DNA from: Bradyrhizobium mercantei
GTDB lineage: Bacteria; Pseudomonadota; Alphaproteobacteria; Rhizobiales; Xanthobacteraceae
Length of the DNA stretch: 64,000 bases
Direction: 5' to 3'
Assembly (NCBI RefSeq): GCF_001982635.1
Contig: NZ_MKFI01000005.1
Location: 330,479 to 394,478, forward strand
Positions 1 to 8,467 of this stretch are shown piece by piece. A program made the translations under genes and the position numbers. Below the pieces are notes generated by a model, which saw only the letters and a program-made list of their open reading frames with translations, made no database searches and was not told the DNA's origin. Each line of letters starts with the position of its first letter. Position 1 is the first letter of the stretch.

Positions 1-487
1 GCACCGTGACGAAGGCGGAGATGCCGCGGGCGCGGATCGCATCGGGCTTCGGCTGCGGCAGGAAGCCGAACTTGTCCTCGACCGGGAATTCGGTTTCGAG
101 CGCGCGGCCGTTCTCTTTGGCGCGCTTCAAGAGCTCAGGGAGATGGTGATAGCTCTGCGGCCCGACCACGATGTCGACGGTCGGCGCACGCTGGATGATC
201 TCCGCGCCTTCGGCCTGTGCGACGCAGCCGGCAACCGCGATCTTCATCTCGCGGCCCGCCCGCGCGGCCTCATCCTTGGCGACACGGAGCCGGCCGAGTT
301 CGGAATAGACCTTCTCCGATGCCTTCTCGCGGATGTGGCAGGTGTTGAGGATCACCAGGTCGGCGTCTTCAGCGCTCGCGGTCTCGACAAAGCCCTCGCC
401 GGCCAGCGTGTCCACCATGCGCTGGGCATCGTAGACATTCATCTGGCAGCCATAGGACTTGATGTGCAGCTTGCGCGGCGTCGTCAT
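1..487 (-). CDS. miaB: MiaB, tRNA-i6A37 methylthiotransferase (N-terminal part, cut by window edge)
   Basis: MiaB is a radical-SAM enzyme that adds the 2-methylthio group to N6-isopentenyladenosine at position 37 of tRNAs reading codons that start with U. The visible 162 residues are the N-terminal UPF0004 domain. It begins MTTPRKLHIKSYGCQMN and carries the three cysteines that hold the auxiliary 4Fe-4S cluster: C14 (SYGCQMN), C50 (LNTCHIRE) and C88 (VAGCVAQ). The radical-SAM CxxxCxxC motif lies beyond the window. The ATG at 487 is preceded by AGGG about nine bases upstream. It is the last gene seen in a minus-strand housekeeping run, 59 bp after the HAD gene. Confidence 0.93.
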   Translation of the reverse strand, partial: MTTPRKLHIKSYGCQMNVYDAQRMVDTLAGEGFVETASAEDADLVILNTCHIREKASEKVYSELGRLRVAKDEAARAGREMKIAVAGCVAQAEGAEIIQRAPTVDIVVGPQSYHHLPELLKRAKENGRALETEFPVEDKFGFLPQPKPDAIRARGISAFVTV

Positions 488-546
488 GGAACCCTGAGTG
501 CGAAAATGGAAGCGGCGCCATCGGGGCGCCGGGGCTGAAATATAGC

Positions 547-1245
547 CTAAACCGGCGAAAATCCAGCGATCGAGCCGTGTTTTTGGCCCGTCTGGGCGAT
601 CAAATCGGGCAATTGGCGCATATCGGCGAAGGTTATGGCCGCGCCAGCCTTGCGCAGCATGTCCTCGTGTTCCGCCGTGCAATGGCTGCCGCCGTGGAAA
701 CCGAGCACGGTCATGCCGGCGGCGCGGGCGCCGGTGACGCCGGCCACGCTGTCCTCGATCACGACGCAGCGTTCCGGCCGTGCGCCCATCCGGGTGGCGG
801 CGAACAGGAAGAGATCGGGCGCCGGCTTGCCGCGCTTGACCTGGGTGGCCGAGAAAATATGCGGCGTGAGCTGGTCGTAGAGCCCGGCGCAGGTCAGGCC
901 GTGATGGATCTTTTCGGGCGTGCCGCTGGATGCCACGCATTTCGGCAGAGTGAGCGCGGCAATCGCGTCACCGACATGCGCGATCGCGCTGAGATCGTCG
1001 GCATAGAAACTCAGCGTCGCGTGCTTGACCTCGGCCTCGAAGGTGTCGGGCAGTGCGCGGCCGATCTCGCTCTCCACGATCCGTCGCGCCTCGCGGTCGG
1101 ATACGCCGAGGAAACGCTTGAGCACGCCGTCGGGTGTGATCGGAAAGCCGTGACGCGTCAGTGTTTCCGCATGCGCGCGACAGGAGATCACCTCGCTGTC
1201 GACCAGCACGCCGTCGCAATCGAAGATGACGAGATCGAAGCTCAT
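547..1245 (-). CDS. HAD-superfamily phosphatase (phosphoglycolate phosphatase-like)
   Basis: A 232-residue HAD hydrolase of subfamily IA. Motif I is FDCDGVLVDSE, with nucleophile D9 and acid/base D11. Motif II is VASSGTP, motif III includes the lysine of KRGKPAPDLF, and motif IV is CVVIEDSVAGV. An alpha-helical cap of the phosphoglycolate or beta-phosphoglucomutase type lies between motifs I and II. The substrate cannot be read from sequence; sugar phosphates or phosphoglycolate are typical of the subfamily. It lies 54 bp downstream of fur on the same strand and may be cotranscribed with it. Confidence 0.88.
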   Translation of the reverse strand: MSFDLVIFDCDGVLVDSEVISCRAHAETLTRHGFPITPDGVLKRFLGVSDREARRIVESEIGRALPDTFEAEVKHATLSFYADDLSAIAHVGDAIAALTLPKCVASSGTPEKIHHGLTCAGLYDQLTPHIFSATQVKRGKPAPDLFLFAATRMGARPERCVVIEDSVAGVTGARAAGMTVLGFHGGSHCTAEHEDMLRKAGAAITFADMRQLPDLIAQTGQKHGSIAGFSPV

Positions 1246-1299
1246 GGTCTGGTGATGCGTTTCCTTGCGCGCGCCTGCGTCGCGTGAAGCTGCACGCGT

Positions 1300-1752
1300 C
1301 TACGACTTGCTGTCTTCGTCGAGCGGGACGCAATAGAGCTCGAGACGGTGATCGACCAGCTTGTAGCCGAGCTTGCGCGCGATCTCGGCTTGCAGCTTCT
1401 CGATCTCCTCGGAGGTGAACTCGATCACCTTGCCGTCGCGGAGATTGATCAGGTGGTCGTGATGGCTCTCCGGCATCTGCTCGTAGCGCGCGCGGCCCTC
1501 GCGGAAGTCGTGACGCTCGATGATCCCTGCATCCTCGAACAGCTTGACGGTGCGGTAGACCGTCGAGATCGAGATCTTGTCGTCGACCGCCACGCAGCGG
1601 CGGTAGAGTTCCTCGACGTCGGGATGATCCATGGCCTCCGCCAGCACCCGCGCGATCACGCGGCGCTGTTCGGTCATGCGCATGCCGGTCGCGGCGCAGC
1701 GCGCCTCGATGCCGGTATTCTTTTGCGCAGGCGTGATTTTCACCGTCGTCAT
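1300..1752 (-). CDS. fur: Fur-family metal-responsive transcriptional regulator
   Basis: A 150-residue ferric-uptake-regulator family protein. It has an N-terminal winged helix (about residues 20-90, including ISISTVYRTVKLFEDAG) and a C-terminal dimerisation and metal domain with the histidine cluster PESHHDHLINLRDGKVIEF. There is no CxxC structural zinc motif and no haem-regulatory GCPWHD-type motif, so it is Fur or Mur rather than Irr. In Bradyrhizobium and its relatives the orthologue responds to Mn or Fe and represses metal-uptake genes; that is family knowledge. It follows rimI in the minus-strand run, as in many Rhizobiales. The metal specificity is not decided by the sequence. Confidence 0.92.
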   Translation of the reverse strand: MTTVKITPAQKNTGIEARCAATGMRMTEQRRVIARVLAEAMDHPDVEELYRRCVAVDDKISISTVYRTVKLFEDAGIIERHDFREGRARYEQMPESHHDHLINLRDGKVIEFTSEEIEKLQAEIARKLGYKLVDHRLELYCVPLDEDSKS

Positions 1753-1805
1753 GGTCCAGAGCCTTGAGTGGCAGAGCAGGGCGCTGTTCTGCCACCGCGC
1801 CGATG

Positions 1806-2291
1806 TTACGACAAGTCGCGCCGCATCAGAAGCGCGTTCAAATGTTCCCCGCCGGGCTGCTTGTAATAGCGCTCGCGGCGGCCGATCACGCCGAATCCGG
1901 CCCTTTCATAGAGCCGTCGCGCCGGCTGATTGTTCTCTTCCACTTCGAGGAAGATGGTGCGAATGCCACGGCCGGCAAGATGGCCGAGATGGGTCAAGAG
2001 CAGGTCGCGCGACAGGCCGCGGCCACGCTGATTGGAATCGATCGCAATCGAGAGGATTTCCGCTTCGTCCGCCGCCATCCGCGACACCGCGAAGCCGATC
2101 ACCTTGCGGCCCTGGCGCAGCCGGTGCACCAGCGTGTTGCGCTCGGCCAGCATCGCCTCGAACTCGCCTTCGCCCCAGCCGCGATGAAACGAGGCGCCGT
2201 GCAATTGCGCGAGCCGCGCCGCGTCACGCAGGGATGCGGGCTCGACCGCGGGCGGACCACCGCCCCACCATCGCGACAGAAAGCCGATCAT
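1806..2291 (-). CDS. rimI: RimI-like ribosomal-protein-alanine N-acetyltransferase
   Basis: A 161-residue GNAT acetyltransferase beginning MIGFLSRWWGGG. The acetyl-CoA-binding motif A is SNQRGRGLSRDLL, followed by the typical FLEVEENNQPARRLYERAGF of RimI. The family acetylates the N-terminal alanine of ribosomal protein S18. Its ATG overlaps the tsaB stop codon (ATGA at 2288-2291), so the two are translationally coupled; tsaB-rimI pairing is usual in bacteria. Upstream in-frame residues belong to a frame shadowing tsaB and were left out. Confidence 0.92.
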   Translation of the reverse strand: MIGFLSRWWGGGPPAVEPASLRDAARLAQLHGASFHRGWGEGEFEAMLAERNTLVHRLRQGRKVIGFAVSRMAADEAEILSIAIDSNQRGRGLSRDLLLTHLGHLAGRGIRTIFLEVEENNQPARRLYERAGFGVIGRRERYYKQPGGEHLNALLMRRDLS

Positions 2292-2983
2292 GTCGATGGC
2301 GGCGCGCTGATGACGAGGCGATCCTTCGGCGGCTTCGCATCGGGCGCGCGCAGATAGAACGGCCGCGGCGGCGCGGTCTCGGGATCGATGGCGGCGCCGA
2401 CCCAGGCGATCCAGGTGATATCGGGCGCAGGTTGCCGGTCGACCTTGACCGGCGGCATGGCATCGGCGGGCCAACGCTCGGCGAGGATATTGGCGGCGTT
2501 GCCGACCAGATGCAGCGCGCCGAATTGCGAGGCCGCGAGCGCTTCCGCGATCGGCGCCACCTTCGGCTTGACGATCGGACTGCCGTCGCCGGCCACCAGC
2601 TGGAAATAGACGTGATCGTGCCGCGCATCGATCGCCGACAGGATCGGATGCTCGCCATTCTCGGCAACCACGGGCGCGGCGTAGGCGGCGAGCGTCGACA
2701 ACCCGACCACCGGCTTGGAGGCAGCGAGCGCGATGCCGCGCGCCGCCGAGAGGCCGACGCGCAGGCCGGTGAAACTGCCGGGACCGGTGGTGACGGCGAT
2801 GCGGTCGAGCCCCGCAAAGCCGATGCCGCTCTCTTTCATCACTCGCGCGATCAGCGGCATCAGCGCCTCGGCATGACCGCGCTGCATCGTCTGCGATTCG
2901 ATCGCGATGGTATTGCCGGAGGTGGTGTCGAGCACCGCCGCGGAGCAGGCGTCCAGTGCCGTATCGATCGCGAGAATCATCAT
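2288..2983 (-). CDS. tsaB: TsaB, tRNA threonylcarbamoyladenosine biosynthesis protein
   Basis: A 231-residue member of the ASKHA fold family. It begins MMILAIDTALDACSAAVLD and contains the conserved GPGSFTGLRVGLSAARGIALA segment near residues 68-89. TsaB (YeaZ) is the scaffold partner of TsaD and TsaE in making t6A37 on tRNAs decoding ANN codons. It is a pseudo-enzyme that dimerises with TsaD. It overlaps rimI by four bases. The NifU-like gene ends 157 bp upstream. Confidence 0.93.
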   Translation of the reverse strand: MMILAIDTALDACSAAVLDTTSGNTIAIESQTMQRGHAEALMPLIARVMKESGIGFAGLDRIAVTTGPGSFTGLRVGLSAARGIALAASKPVVGLSTLAAYAAPVVAENGEHPILSAIDARHDHVYFQLVAGDGSPIVKPKVAPIAEALAASQFGALHLVGNAANILAERWPADAMPPVKVDRQPAPDITWIAWVGAAIDPETAPPRPFYLRAPDAKPPKDRLVISAPPST

Positions 2984-3140
2984 GGGGCAAACGTCAGGGC
3001 GAACGGAAGGTCAGAACCATTTCCGATTCGCCGGCTCACTGTTCGTCCCCCCTCTCGGGCGGGCAACGCGCAGTGCATTGCCCACCATCAACTGTGTCGT
3101 ATCGAAGGTGGGCTGCGCGTGGCGGCCCACCCGGCGCAAA

Positions 3141-3710
3141 TCACATCGGCCGGACTTCCTGCACGTCGGGCACGAAGTGCCGGAGCAGGTTCTGGATGCC
3201 GTGTTGCAGGGTCGCGGTCGACGACGGGCAGCCGGCGCAGGAGCCCTTCATGTTGAGATAGACGATGCCGTCCTTGAAGCCGCGGAAGGTGATGTCGCCG
3301 CCGTCATTGGCGACCGCGGGACGCACCCGGGTCTCGATCAGGTCCTTGATCTGCTCGACCGTCTCGGCGTCGGCCTCGTCGAAGAACTCGTCTGCCTCGT
3401 CGCGCGCATCGTCGCTGCCGGCCGTGCCGTCGGCGAGCAGGGGCGCGCCGGACATGTAGTGCTCCATGATGGCGCCGAGGATCGCGGGCTTGAGGTGCTG
3501 CCAGTCGCCGTCAGCCTTGGTTACGGTGACGAAGTCGGCGCCGTAGAACACGCCGGTGACGCCCTGAATGGCGAACAGCCGTTCGGCCAGCGGCGAGCGC
3601 GCGGCGGATTCGGGCGTGGAGAATTCCATGGTCCCGCTGTCGAGCACCATGCGGCCCGGAATGAATTTCAGGGTGGCGGGATTGGGGGTAGCTTCGGTCT
3701 GAATGAACAT
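3141..3710 (-). CDS. NifU/Nfu-type iron-sulfur cluster scaffold protein
   Basis: A 189-residue two-domain Nfu protein. The N-terminal Nfu_N domain starts MFIQTEATPNPATLKFIPGR. The C-terminal NifU domain carries the cluster-binding pair C158 and C161 in GSCAGCPSSTATLQHGI. Such proteins carry 4Fe-4S clusters to apo-targets; in this block MiaB would be a plausible client, which is an inference. The start at 3710 is chosen because GGAGA lies seven bases upstream; the longer open frame back to 3797 has no conserved residues. The position next to the usp gene and trpS matches other Rhizobiales. Confidence 0.92.
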   Translation of the reverse strand: MFIQTEATPNPATLKFIPGRMVLDSGTMEFSTPESAARSPLAERLFAIQGVTGVFYGADFVTVTKADGDWQHLKPAILGAIMEHYMSGAPLLADGTAGSDDARDEADEFFDEADAETVEQIKDLIETRVRPAVANDGGDITFRGFKDGIVYLNMKGSCAGCPSSTATLQHGIQNLLRHFVPDVQEVRPM

Positions 3711-3854
3711 TTGCTGTCTCCGGCGTCGCCGGTTCAAGGCCGGCGCGTTGGGTTCCCCTATGAAATGGCAATTAAAAAGCCCGCGATCAAGCCGCAAAAC
3801 CGCGGTTCCAGGCCCTTACCCATGCCCTGGCGCCGTGCCGGAGCCGGCAAAGCG

Positions 3855-4349
3855 CTAGGACAGGGCGTCGATTTCGGCGTCGGTCAGGCCGCCCGGCACG
3901 ATGGTCACCGGGATCGGGAACGCCCCCATGGTCTTGGCCATGGTGGTGATGATCGGCCCGGGCCCCTCGGCGCCCGGATTGGCCGCCAGCACCAGCATCG
4001 CGATATCGACGTCCTTGTCGATCACGTCGAGGATCTGCTCGGTCGGGTCGCCCTCGCGAATCGCCCGCTCCGGGGTGATCGCGGCGATCCCGTTGGCGCG
4101 GCCGGCGGCGCGGTCGAGCGCTTCATTGGCGGCCTCCTCGGCCTCCGCGCGCATGATGTCGGCCACCCCGAGCCATTGCTGGTTCTGGTCCTCGGTCTCG
4201 ATCACCCGCAGCATCACGACGCCGCCTCCGACCCGGATCGCCCATCGGCTGGCGTAATACACCGCGCGGTCCCATTCCGCGGTGTCGTCAACGATGACGA
4301 GGCATTTCGGCTTGTGACCTGTCTCGTAGCTTCGTCGCTGGGTGGTCAT
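3855..4349 (-). CDS. Universal stress protein (UspA family)
   Basis: A 164-residue single-domain UspA-like protein beginning MTTQRRSYETGHKPKCLVIVDD. The fold ends in the beta-strand FPIPVTIVPGGLTDAEIDAL. The ATP-binding glycine signature G-2x-G-9x-G-S/T is incomplete (LAANPGAEGPGPIITT), so nucleotide binding is uncertain. It lies between the Nfu gene and trpS on the same strand. Its role is unassigned beyond the general stress association of the family. Confidence 0.85.
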   Translation of the reverse strand: MTTQRRSYETGHKPKCLVIVDDTAEWDRAVYYASRWAIRVGGGVVMLRVIETEDQNQQWLGVADIMRAEAEEAANEALDRAAGRANGIAAITPERAIREGDPTEQILDVIDKDVDIAMLVLAANPGAEGPGPIITTMAKTMGAFPIPVTIVPGGLTDAEIDALS

Positions 4350-4438
4350 GCATGTCCCGGTGCTGAACCAAACCAACCCATGCTGCCATACTCCCTCGCC
4401 GTTTGGGAGAGGGAGCGCGCAGTTCTTACCTTGCAGTG

Positions 4439-5491
4439 TCAGCGCGGGCGGATGAAGCCGACGATGTCCTTGGTGATGCGCATGGTCTCGTCGGCGATGC
4501 CGCGGGCGCGGTTGGCGCCGTCGGCCAGCACCGCGTCGACATGGCCGGGATCGGCGACCAGCTTCTTCATCTCGGAGGCGATCGGCGCCAGTTTGGTGAC
4601 GCAAACCTCGACCAGCGCGTTCTTGAACGTCGAGAACTGGCCGCCGCCGAACTGCGTCAGCACCTCCTGCTTGGAGATGCCGGCGAGCGCCGCGTAGATG
4701 CCGACCAGATTGTCGGCCTCGGGGCGCGTCTCCAGGCCCTTTTCCTCCGACGGCAGTGGCTCGGGATCGGTCTTCGCCCGGCGGATCTTCTGCGCGATGG
4801 TGTCGGCATCGTCGGTGAGGTTGATGCGCGAATTGTCCGACGCATCCGACTTCGACATCTTCTTGGTGCCGTCGCGCAGGCTCATCACCCGCGTCGCGGG
4901 CCCGGTGATCAAGGGCTCGGGCTGCGGGAAGAACAGGCCGTCGGCGAAGCCCTGGCCGCGAATTGAATCGCCGAAGTCGTTGTTGAACTTCTGCGCGATG
5001 TCGCGGGACAGCTCCAGATGCTGCTTCTGGTCCTCACCGACCGGCACGTGAGTCGCGCGGTACAGCAGGATGTCGGCGGCCATCAGCACCGGATAGTCAT
5101 AGAGGCCGATGGACGCGTTCTCGCGGTCCTTGCCGGCCTTCTCCTTGAACTGGGTCATGCGGTTCAGCCAGCCGATCCGCGCGACGCAGTTGAAGATCCA
5201 GGTCAGCTCGGCATGGCCGGCGATCTGGCTCTGGTTGAATACGATGTGCTTCTTGGCGTCGATGCCCGCGGCGATGAAGGCCGCGGTCACCTCGCGGGTG
5301 TTGCGCGCGAGCTCGGCCGGGCCGCCCCAGACCTCGACGCCCTGCGTGATCGCATGCATGTCGACGACGCAATAGATGCAGTTATGGGTCTGCTGCATCT
5401 TCACGAAGTTGACGATGGCGCCGAGATAGTTGCCGAGGTGCAGATTGCCCGTCGGCTGGACGCCTGAGAAAACCCGTTCAACGAACGCCAT
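4439..5491 (-). CDS. trpS: Tryptophanyl-tRNA synthetase
   Basis: A class Ic aminoacyl-tRNA synthetase of 350 residues, which is full length. The HIGH-equivalent is HLGN at residues 18-21 (PTGNLHLGNYLGA) and the KMSKS loop is at residues 211-215. It charges tRNA-Trp with tryptophan. It lies 65 bp downstream of murJ, and trpS next to murJ is common in alphaproteobacteria. Confidence 0.97.
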   Translation of the reverse strand: MAFVERVFSGVQPTGNLHLGNYLGAIVNFVKMQQTHNCIYCVVDMHAITQGVEVWGGPAELARNTREVTAAFIAAGIDAKKHIVFNQSQIAGHAELTWIFNCVARIGWLNRMTQFKEKAGKDRENASIGLYDYPVLMAADILLYRATHVPVGEDQKQHLELSRDIAQKFNNDFGDSIRGQGFADGLFFPQPEPLITGPATRVMSLRDGTKKMSKSDASDNSRINLTDDADTIAQKIRRAKTDPEPLPSEEKGLETRPEADNLVGIYAALAGISKQEVLTQFGGGQFSTFKNALVEVCVTKLAPIASEMKKLVADPGHVDAVLADGANRARGIADETMRITKDIVGFIRPR

Positions 5492-5556
5492 GGTCTAATT
5501 CCCGGAAATGGCTAGTTTTGCCGCGTCGTTTGCCACTTAAGCCGCGCGTGCGCAAG

Positions 5557-7095
5557 TCAGGCGGGATGCCTTTGCCTGATGGCCTTAACCGCTGCGCGCC
5601 AGCCGGTGACGCCGAAAAGCTGCAAGAACAGCCCGTAACCGGCGATACCGGCTGCGATCAGCATGAGCAGGGAGACCGCCTGCACGAACCCATGGCTGCC
5701 GGCGACCGGCAACGCGCCGTCCGCGAGCCATAGCAGGGCGCCCATCGCGAGCGCGGCGGCCAGGACGCGCGGCAGGCGGCGGCGTGCCTCGGCATCGATC
5801 GAGAAGCCGAAGGTCGCCGCCCCCTTGCGGATCAGCGCCAGTGCATTGCTCCAGGCGCCGAGCGCGATGCCTGCGGCAATTCCGCTGGCGCCGAAGATGT
5901 GTCCCAGCACGAAGGCGGCCGCGATCGCGACCACGATGGCCTTCAGCGTCGCAAACAGTGGCGTCAGCGTGTCCTCGCGGGCGAAGAACGCCGGCGACAG
6001 CGCCTTCACCAGCACATGCGCCGGCAATGCGAGCGTCAGCCAGACCAGAGCTTGCGCCGTTGCCGCGGTATCCTCCGTGGTGAAGGCGCCGTGCTCGAAC
6101 AGCATCCGCACGATCGGCTCGCTCAGCACCATCAGGCCGAGCGTCGCCGGCAGCGCCAGCCCGGCCGCGAGCTCGAGGGCGCGCGATTCCGCATGCGCGA
6201 TGGCAGCGTGCTCGCCGCTGCGCACGGCGCGCGTCATCTCCGGGATCAGCACGGTGCCCATCGCGACGCCGACGATGCCGAGCGGCAATTCGAGCAATCG
6301 GTTGGCGAAATACAGCCACGACACCGCCGACGGCGAGGTCGATGCGATCACCGCGCCGGCCACCATGAGCCATTGCGGCGCGCTGCTCGCGACCATGCCG
6401 GGGACCGCGCGGCCGAGAAAGCTGCGCATCTCAGGATCGAAGGAGACGCGGAGCGGCGCAGCGAGCTTGGCGCCGCGCAGCGCCAGCATCGACAGTTGCA
6501 GGAAACCGGCGGCGCCGATGGTGGCCGCCATGACCAGCGCGGCCTGCACCGGCTCCTGCTGCCGCACCAGCAGCACGGCCATCACCGATATCAGCGCGAT
6601 GTTGAACAACAGCGGCGCGAACGCGGCCAGCGCGAAGCGGCCCTGCGCGTTGAGCAGCGCCATCATCACGGTGACCGGGCCGGCGAAGGCGAGATAGGGC
6701 AGCATCAACCTGGCATCGTCGACGGCGAATTGCAGCGTGTCGCGGCCGACGAAGCCCGGCGCGATCGCGGCGATCACCAGCGGCATCACCAGGCCGATCA
6801 CGAGCGCGGCCGCGATGACCGCGGCGCTGACGGTGCCGAGCACGCGACCGGCAAACGCGGTTGCCGCGTCCATTCCATCAGTGTCGCGCACCTTCAGCCA
6901 AGCCGGCACCAGGGCGGCATTCAGCCCGCCCTCGGCCAGCAGCCGTCGCACAACATTCACAAGTTGAAATGCCGCCAGGAAGGCATCCGCGACCGGGCCC
7001 GCACCAAGCAGCGCCGCGATCACGGAATCGCGCACGAAACCGAGCAGTCGCGAGGCCAGCGTTCCCGTGGAGACGGTGAGGAAGGAGCGGAACAT
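5557..7095 (-). CDS. murJ: MurJ (MviN), lipid II flippase
   Basis: A 512-residue polytopic inner-membrane protein of the MOP superfamily with about 14 hydrophobic segments. It starts MFRSFLTVSTGTLASRLLGFVRDSVIA, the characteristic MurJ N-terminus, and keeps the conserved arginines of the central cavity (RLLGFVRD). It moves undecaprenyl-linked peptidoglycan precursor to the periplasm. It is the first gene of the minus-strand run. The start at 7095 faces a 271 bp divergent region that holds a palindromic repeat. Confidence 0.96.
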   Translation of the reverse strand: MFRSFLTVSTGTLASRLLGFVRDSVIAALLGAGPVADAFLAAFQLVNVVRRLLAEGGLNAALVPAWLKVRDTDGMDAATAFAGRVLGTVSAAVIAAALVIGLVMPLVIAAIAPGFVGRDTLQFAVDDARLMLPYLAFAGPVTVMMALLNAQGRFALAAFAPLLFNIALISVMAVLLVRQQEPVQAALVMAATIGAAGFLQLSMLALRGAKLAAPLRVSFDPEMRSFLGRAVPGMVASSAPQWLMVAGAVIASTSPSAVSWLYFANRLLELPLGIVGVAMGTVLIPEMTRAVRSGEHAAIAHAESRALELAAGLALPATLGLMVLSEPIVRMLFEHGAFTTEDTAATAQALVWLTLALPAHVLVKALSPAFFAREDTLTPLFATLKAIVVAIAAAFVLGHIFGASGIAAGIALGAWSNALALIRKGAATFGFSIDAEARRRLPRVLAAALAMGALLWLADGALPVAGSHGFVQAVSLLMLIAAGIAGYGLFLQLFGVTGWRAAVKAIRQRHPA

Positions 7096-7143
7096 TGGGT
7101 CTGTATAGCAGCAGCAGGTTAAGCTGCCAGCGGCTCGATCTTA

Positions 7144-7258
7144 GACCCGTCATCCTGAGGTGCGAGCGGAGCGAGCCTCGAAGGATGAATCGGCCACAGA
7201 TGGGGCCGTCCATCCTTCGAGGCTCGCCGAAGAGGCTCGCACCTCAGGATGACGGGTC
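7144..7258. repeat. Palindromic intergenic repeat, family A, copy 1
   Basis: Two arms in inverted orientation, 7144-7167 (GACCCGTCATCCTGAGGTGC then GAGC) and 7236-7258, match as reverse complements over about 23 bases. Inside them a second inverted pair (CTCGAAGGATG / CATCCTTCGAG) gives a nested hairpin. A related copy is at 31135-31231. It sits between the divergent murJ and the kinase gene, so their promoters must lie on either side of it or within it. Confidence 0.9.
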
Positions 7259-7366
7259 AGCGAGCGCGGCATGACGGAACTGGCAGCCTTCGCTTCCCTT
7301 GCTGCCCCAAGGCGTAACGTGATAGGTCGCGGCTCTTGTTGGGTGGCGTTAACACAGGGCAGGTCT

Positions 7367-8368
7367 ATGGCTGACGCAAAATATGACGTTCTCGGGATCG
7401 GCAACGCGATCTTTGACGTGCTGGTGCAAACAGATGAGGCATTCCTTGCCCGTCACGGCATGACCAAGGGCTCGATGCAGCTGATCGACGAGGCGCGCGC
7501 CACCGCAATCTACAGCGACATGGGCACCGCGACCGAGATGTCGGGCGGCTCGGCCGCCAACACCATCGTCGGCGTCGGCAGTCTCGGCGCCCGCGCCGCT
7601 TATGTCGGCAAGGTCAAGGACGACCAGATCGGCAAGCTCTACGTCCACGACATCCGCGCTGCCGGCGTGGTCTTCGACACCGCGCCGGCCAAGACCGGCC
7701 CGGCCACCGGTTGCTGCTACGTCCTGGTGACGCCGGACGGCGAGCGCACCATGAACACCTATCTCGGCGCCGCGCAGGACCTGACGCCCGACGACATCGT
7801 TCCGGCGCAGATTGAAGCCGCCGGCATCATCTATCTCGAGGGCTATCTCTGGGACCCGAAGAACGCCAAGGACGCCTTCGTGAAGGCCGCAACGATCGCG
7901 CATGGCGCCGGCCGCCAGGTCGCGCTGACGCTGTCGGATTCGTTCTGCGTCGACCGCTACCGCGACGAATTTCTCGACCTGATGCGCAAGGGCATCGTGG
8001 ATCTGGTGTTCTCCAACGAATCCGAATTGCACTCGCTGTACCAGACCTCGGATTTCGACACCGCGCTGAAGCAGTTCGGTAAGGATACAAAGCTCGGCGT
8101 CGTCACCCGCAGCGAGAAGGGCTGCGTCGTGATTTCAGGCGACGGCGTTGTGGCGGCGCCGGCCTCGCCGATCGACAGACTGGTCGACACGACAGGCGCC
8201 GGCGATCTGTTCGCCGCCGGCTTCCTGGTCGGCCTTGTCCGCAATGTCGGCCATGAGAATGCCGGCCGCCTCGGCGCGCTCGCCGCCGCCGAGGTGATCC
8301 AGCATATCGGCGCCCGGCCGCGGGTGTCGCTGAAGGATCTGGCCAAGCAGAAGGGGTTGCTGGTTTAA
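7367..8368 (+). CDS. PfkB-family adenosine kinase
   Basis: A 333-residue ribokinase-fold kinase beginning MADAKYDVLGIGNAIFDVLV. The substrate-binding segment is EMSGGSAANTIVGVGSLG (about residues 57-74). The PfkB signature 2 is DTTGAGDLFAAGFLVG, with catalytic base D280. This type is annotated as adenosine kinase in rhizobia and would phosphorylate adenosine to AMP; another nucleoside or sugar cannot be excluded. The open frame reaches back to 7271, but conserved sequence begins at 7367. Confidence 0.9.
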   Translation: MADAKYDVLGIGNAIFDVLVQTDEAFLARHGMTKGSMQLIDEARATAIYSDMGTATEMSGGSAANTIVGVGSLGARAAYVGKVKDDQIGKLYVHDIRAAGVVFDTAPAKTGPATGCCYVLVTPDGERTMNTYLGAAQDLTPDDIVPAQIEAAGIIYLEGYLWDPKNAKDAFVKAATIAHGAGRQVALTLSDSFCVDRYRDEFLDLMRKGIVDLVFSNESELHSLYQTSDFDTALKQFGKDTKLGVVTRSEKGCVVISGDGVVAAPASPIDRLVDTTGAGDLFAAGFLVGLVRNVGHENAGRLGALAAAEVIQHIGARPRVSLKDLAKQKGLLV

Positions 8369-8384
8369 GCACGGCGCTCTCTTG

Positions 8385-8445
8385 CCTCGCACCGCTTGCG
8401 GGGAGAGGCCGGAATGCATCGCCAGATGCATTCCGGGTGAGGGGG
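8385..8445. repeat. Hairpin repeat, family E, copy 1
   Basis: Just past the kinase gene. An outer part CCTCGCACCGCTTGCGGGGA is followed by a ten-base stem GGAATGCATC / GATGCATTCC and GGGTGAGGGGG. A second copy at 17045-17104 keeps the outer sequence but has stem GGATCGCATC / GATGCGATCC, so stem bases have changed in pairs. Confidence 0.85.
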
Positions 8446-8467
8446 TACGAGTATATCTGCGCGCCAC

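Noticed and set aside
1631..3256. 541-codon plus-strand open frame over fur, rimI and tsaB
   Set aside because: It runs antisense to three clear genes, has an arginine-rich composition typical of GC-rich shadow frames, and shows no recognisable domain.
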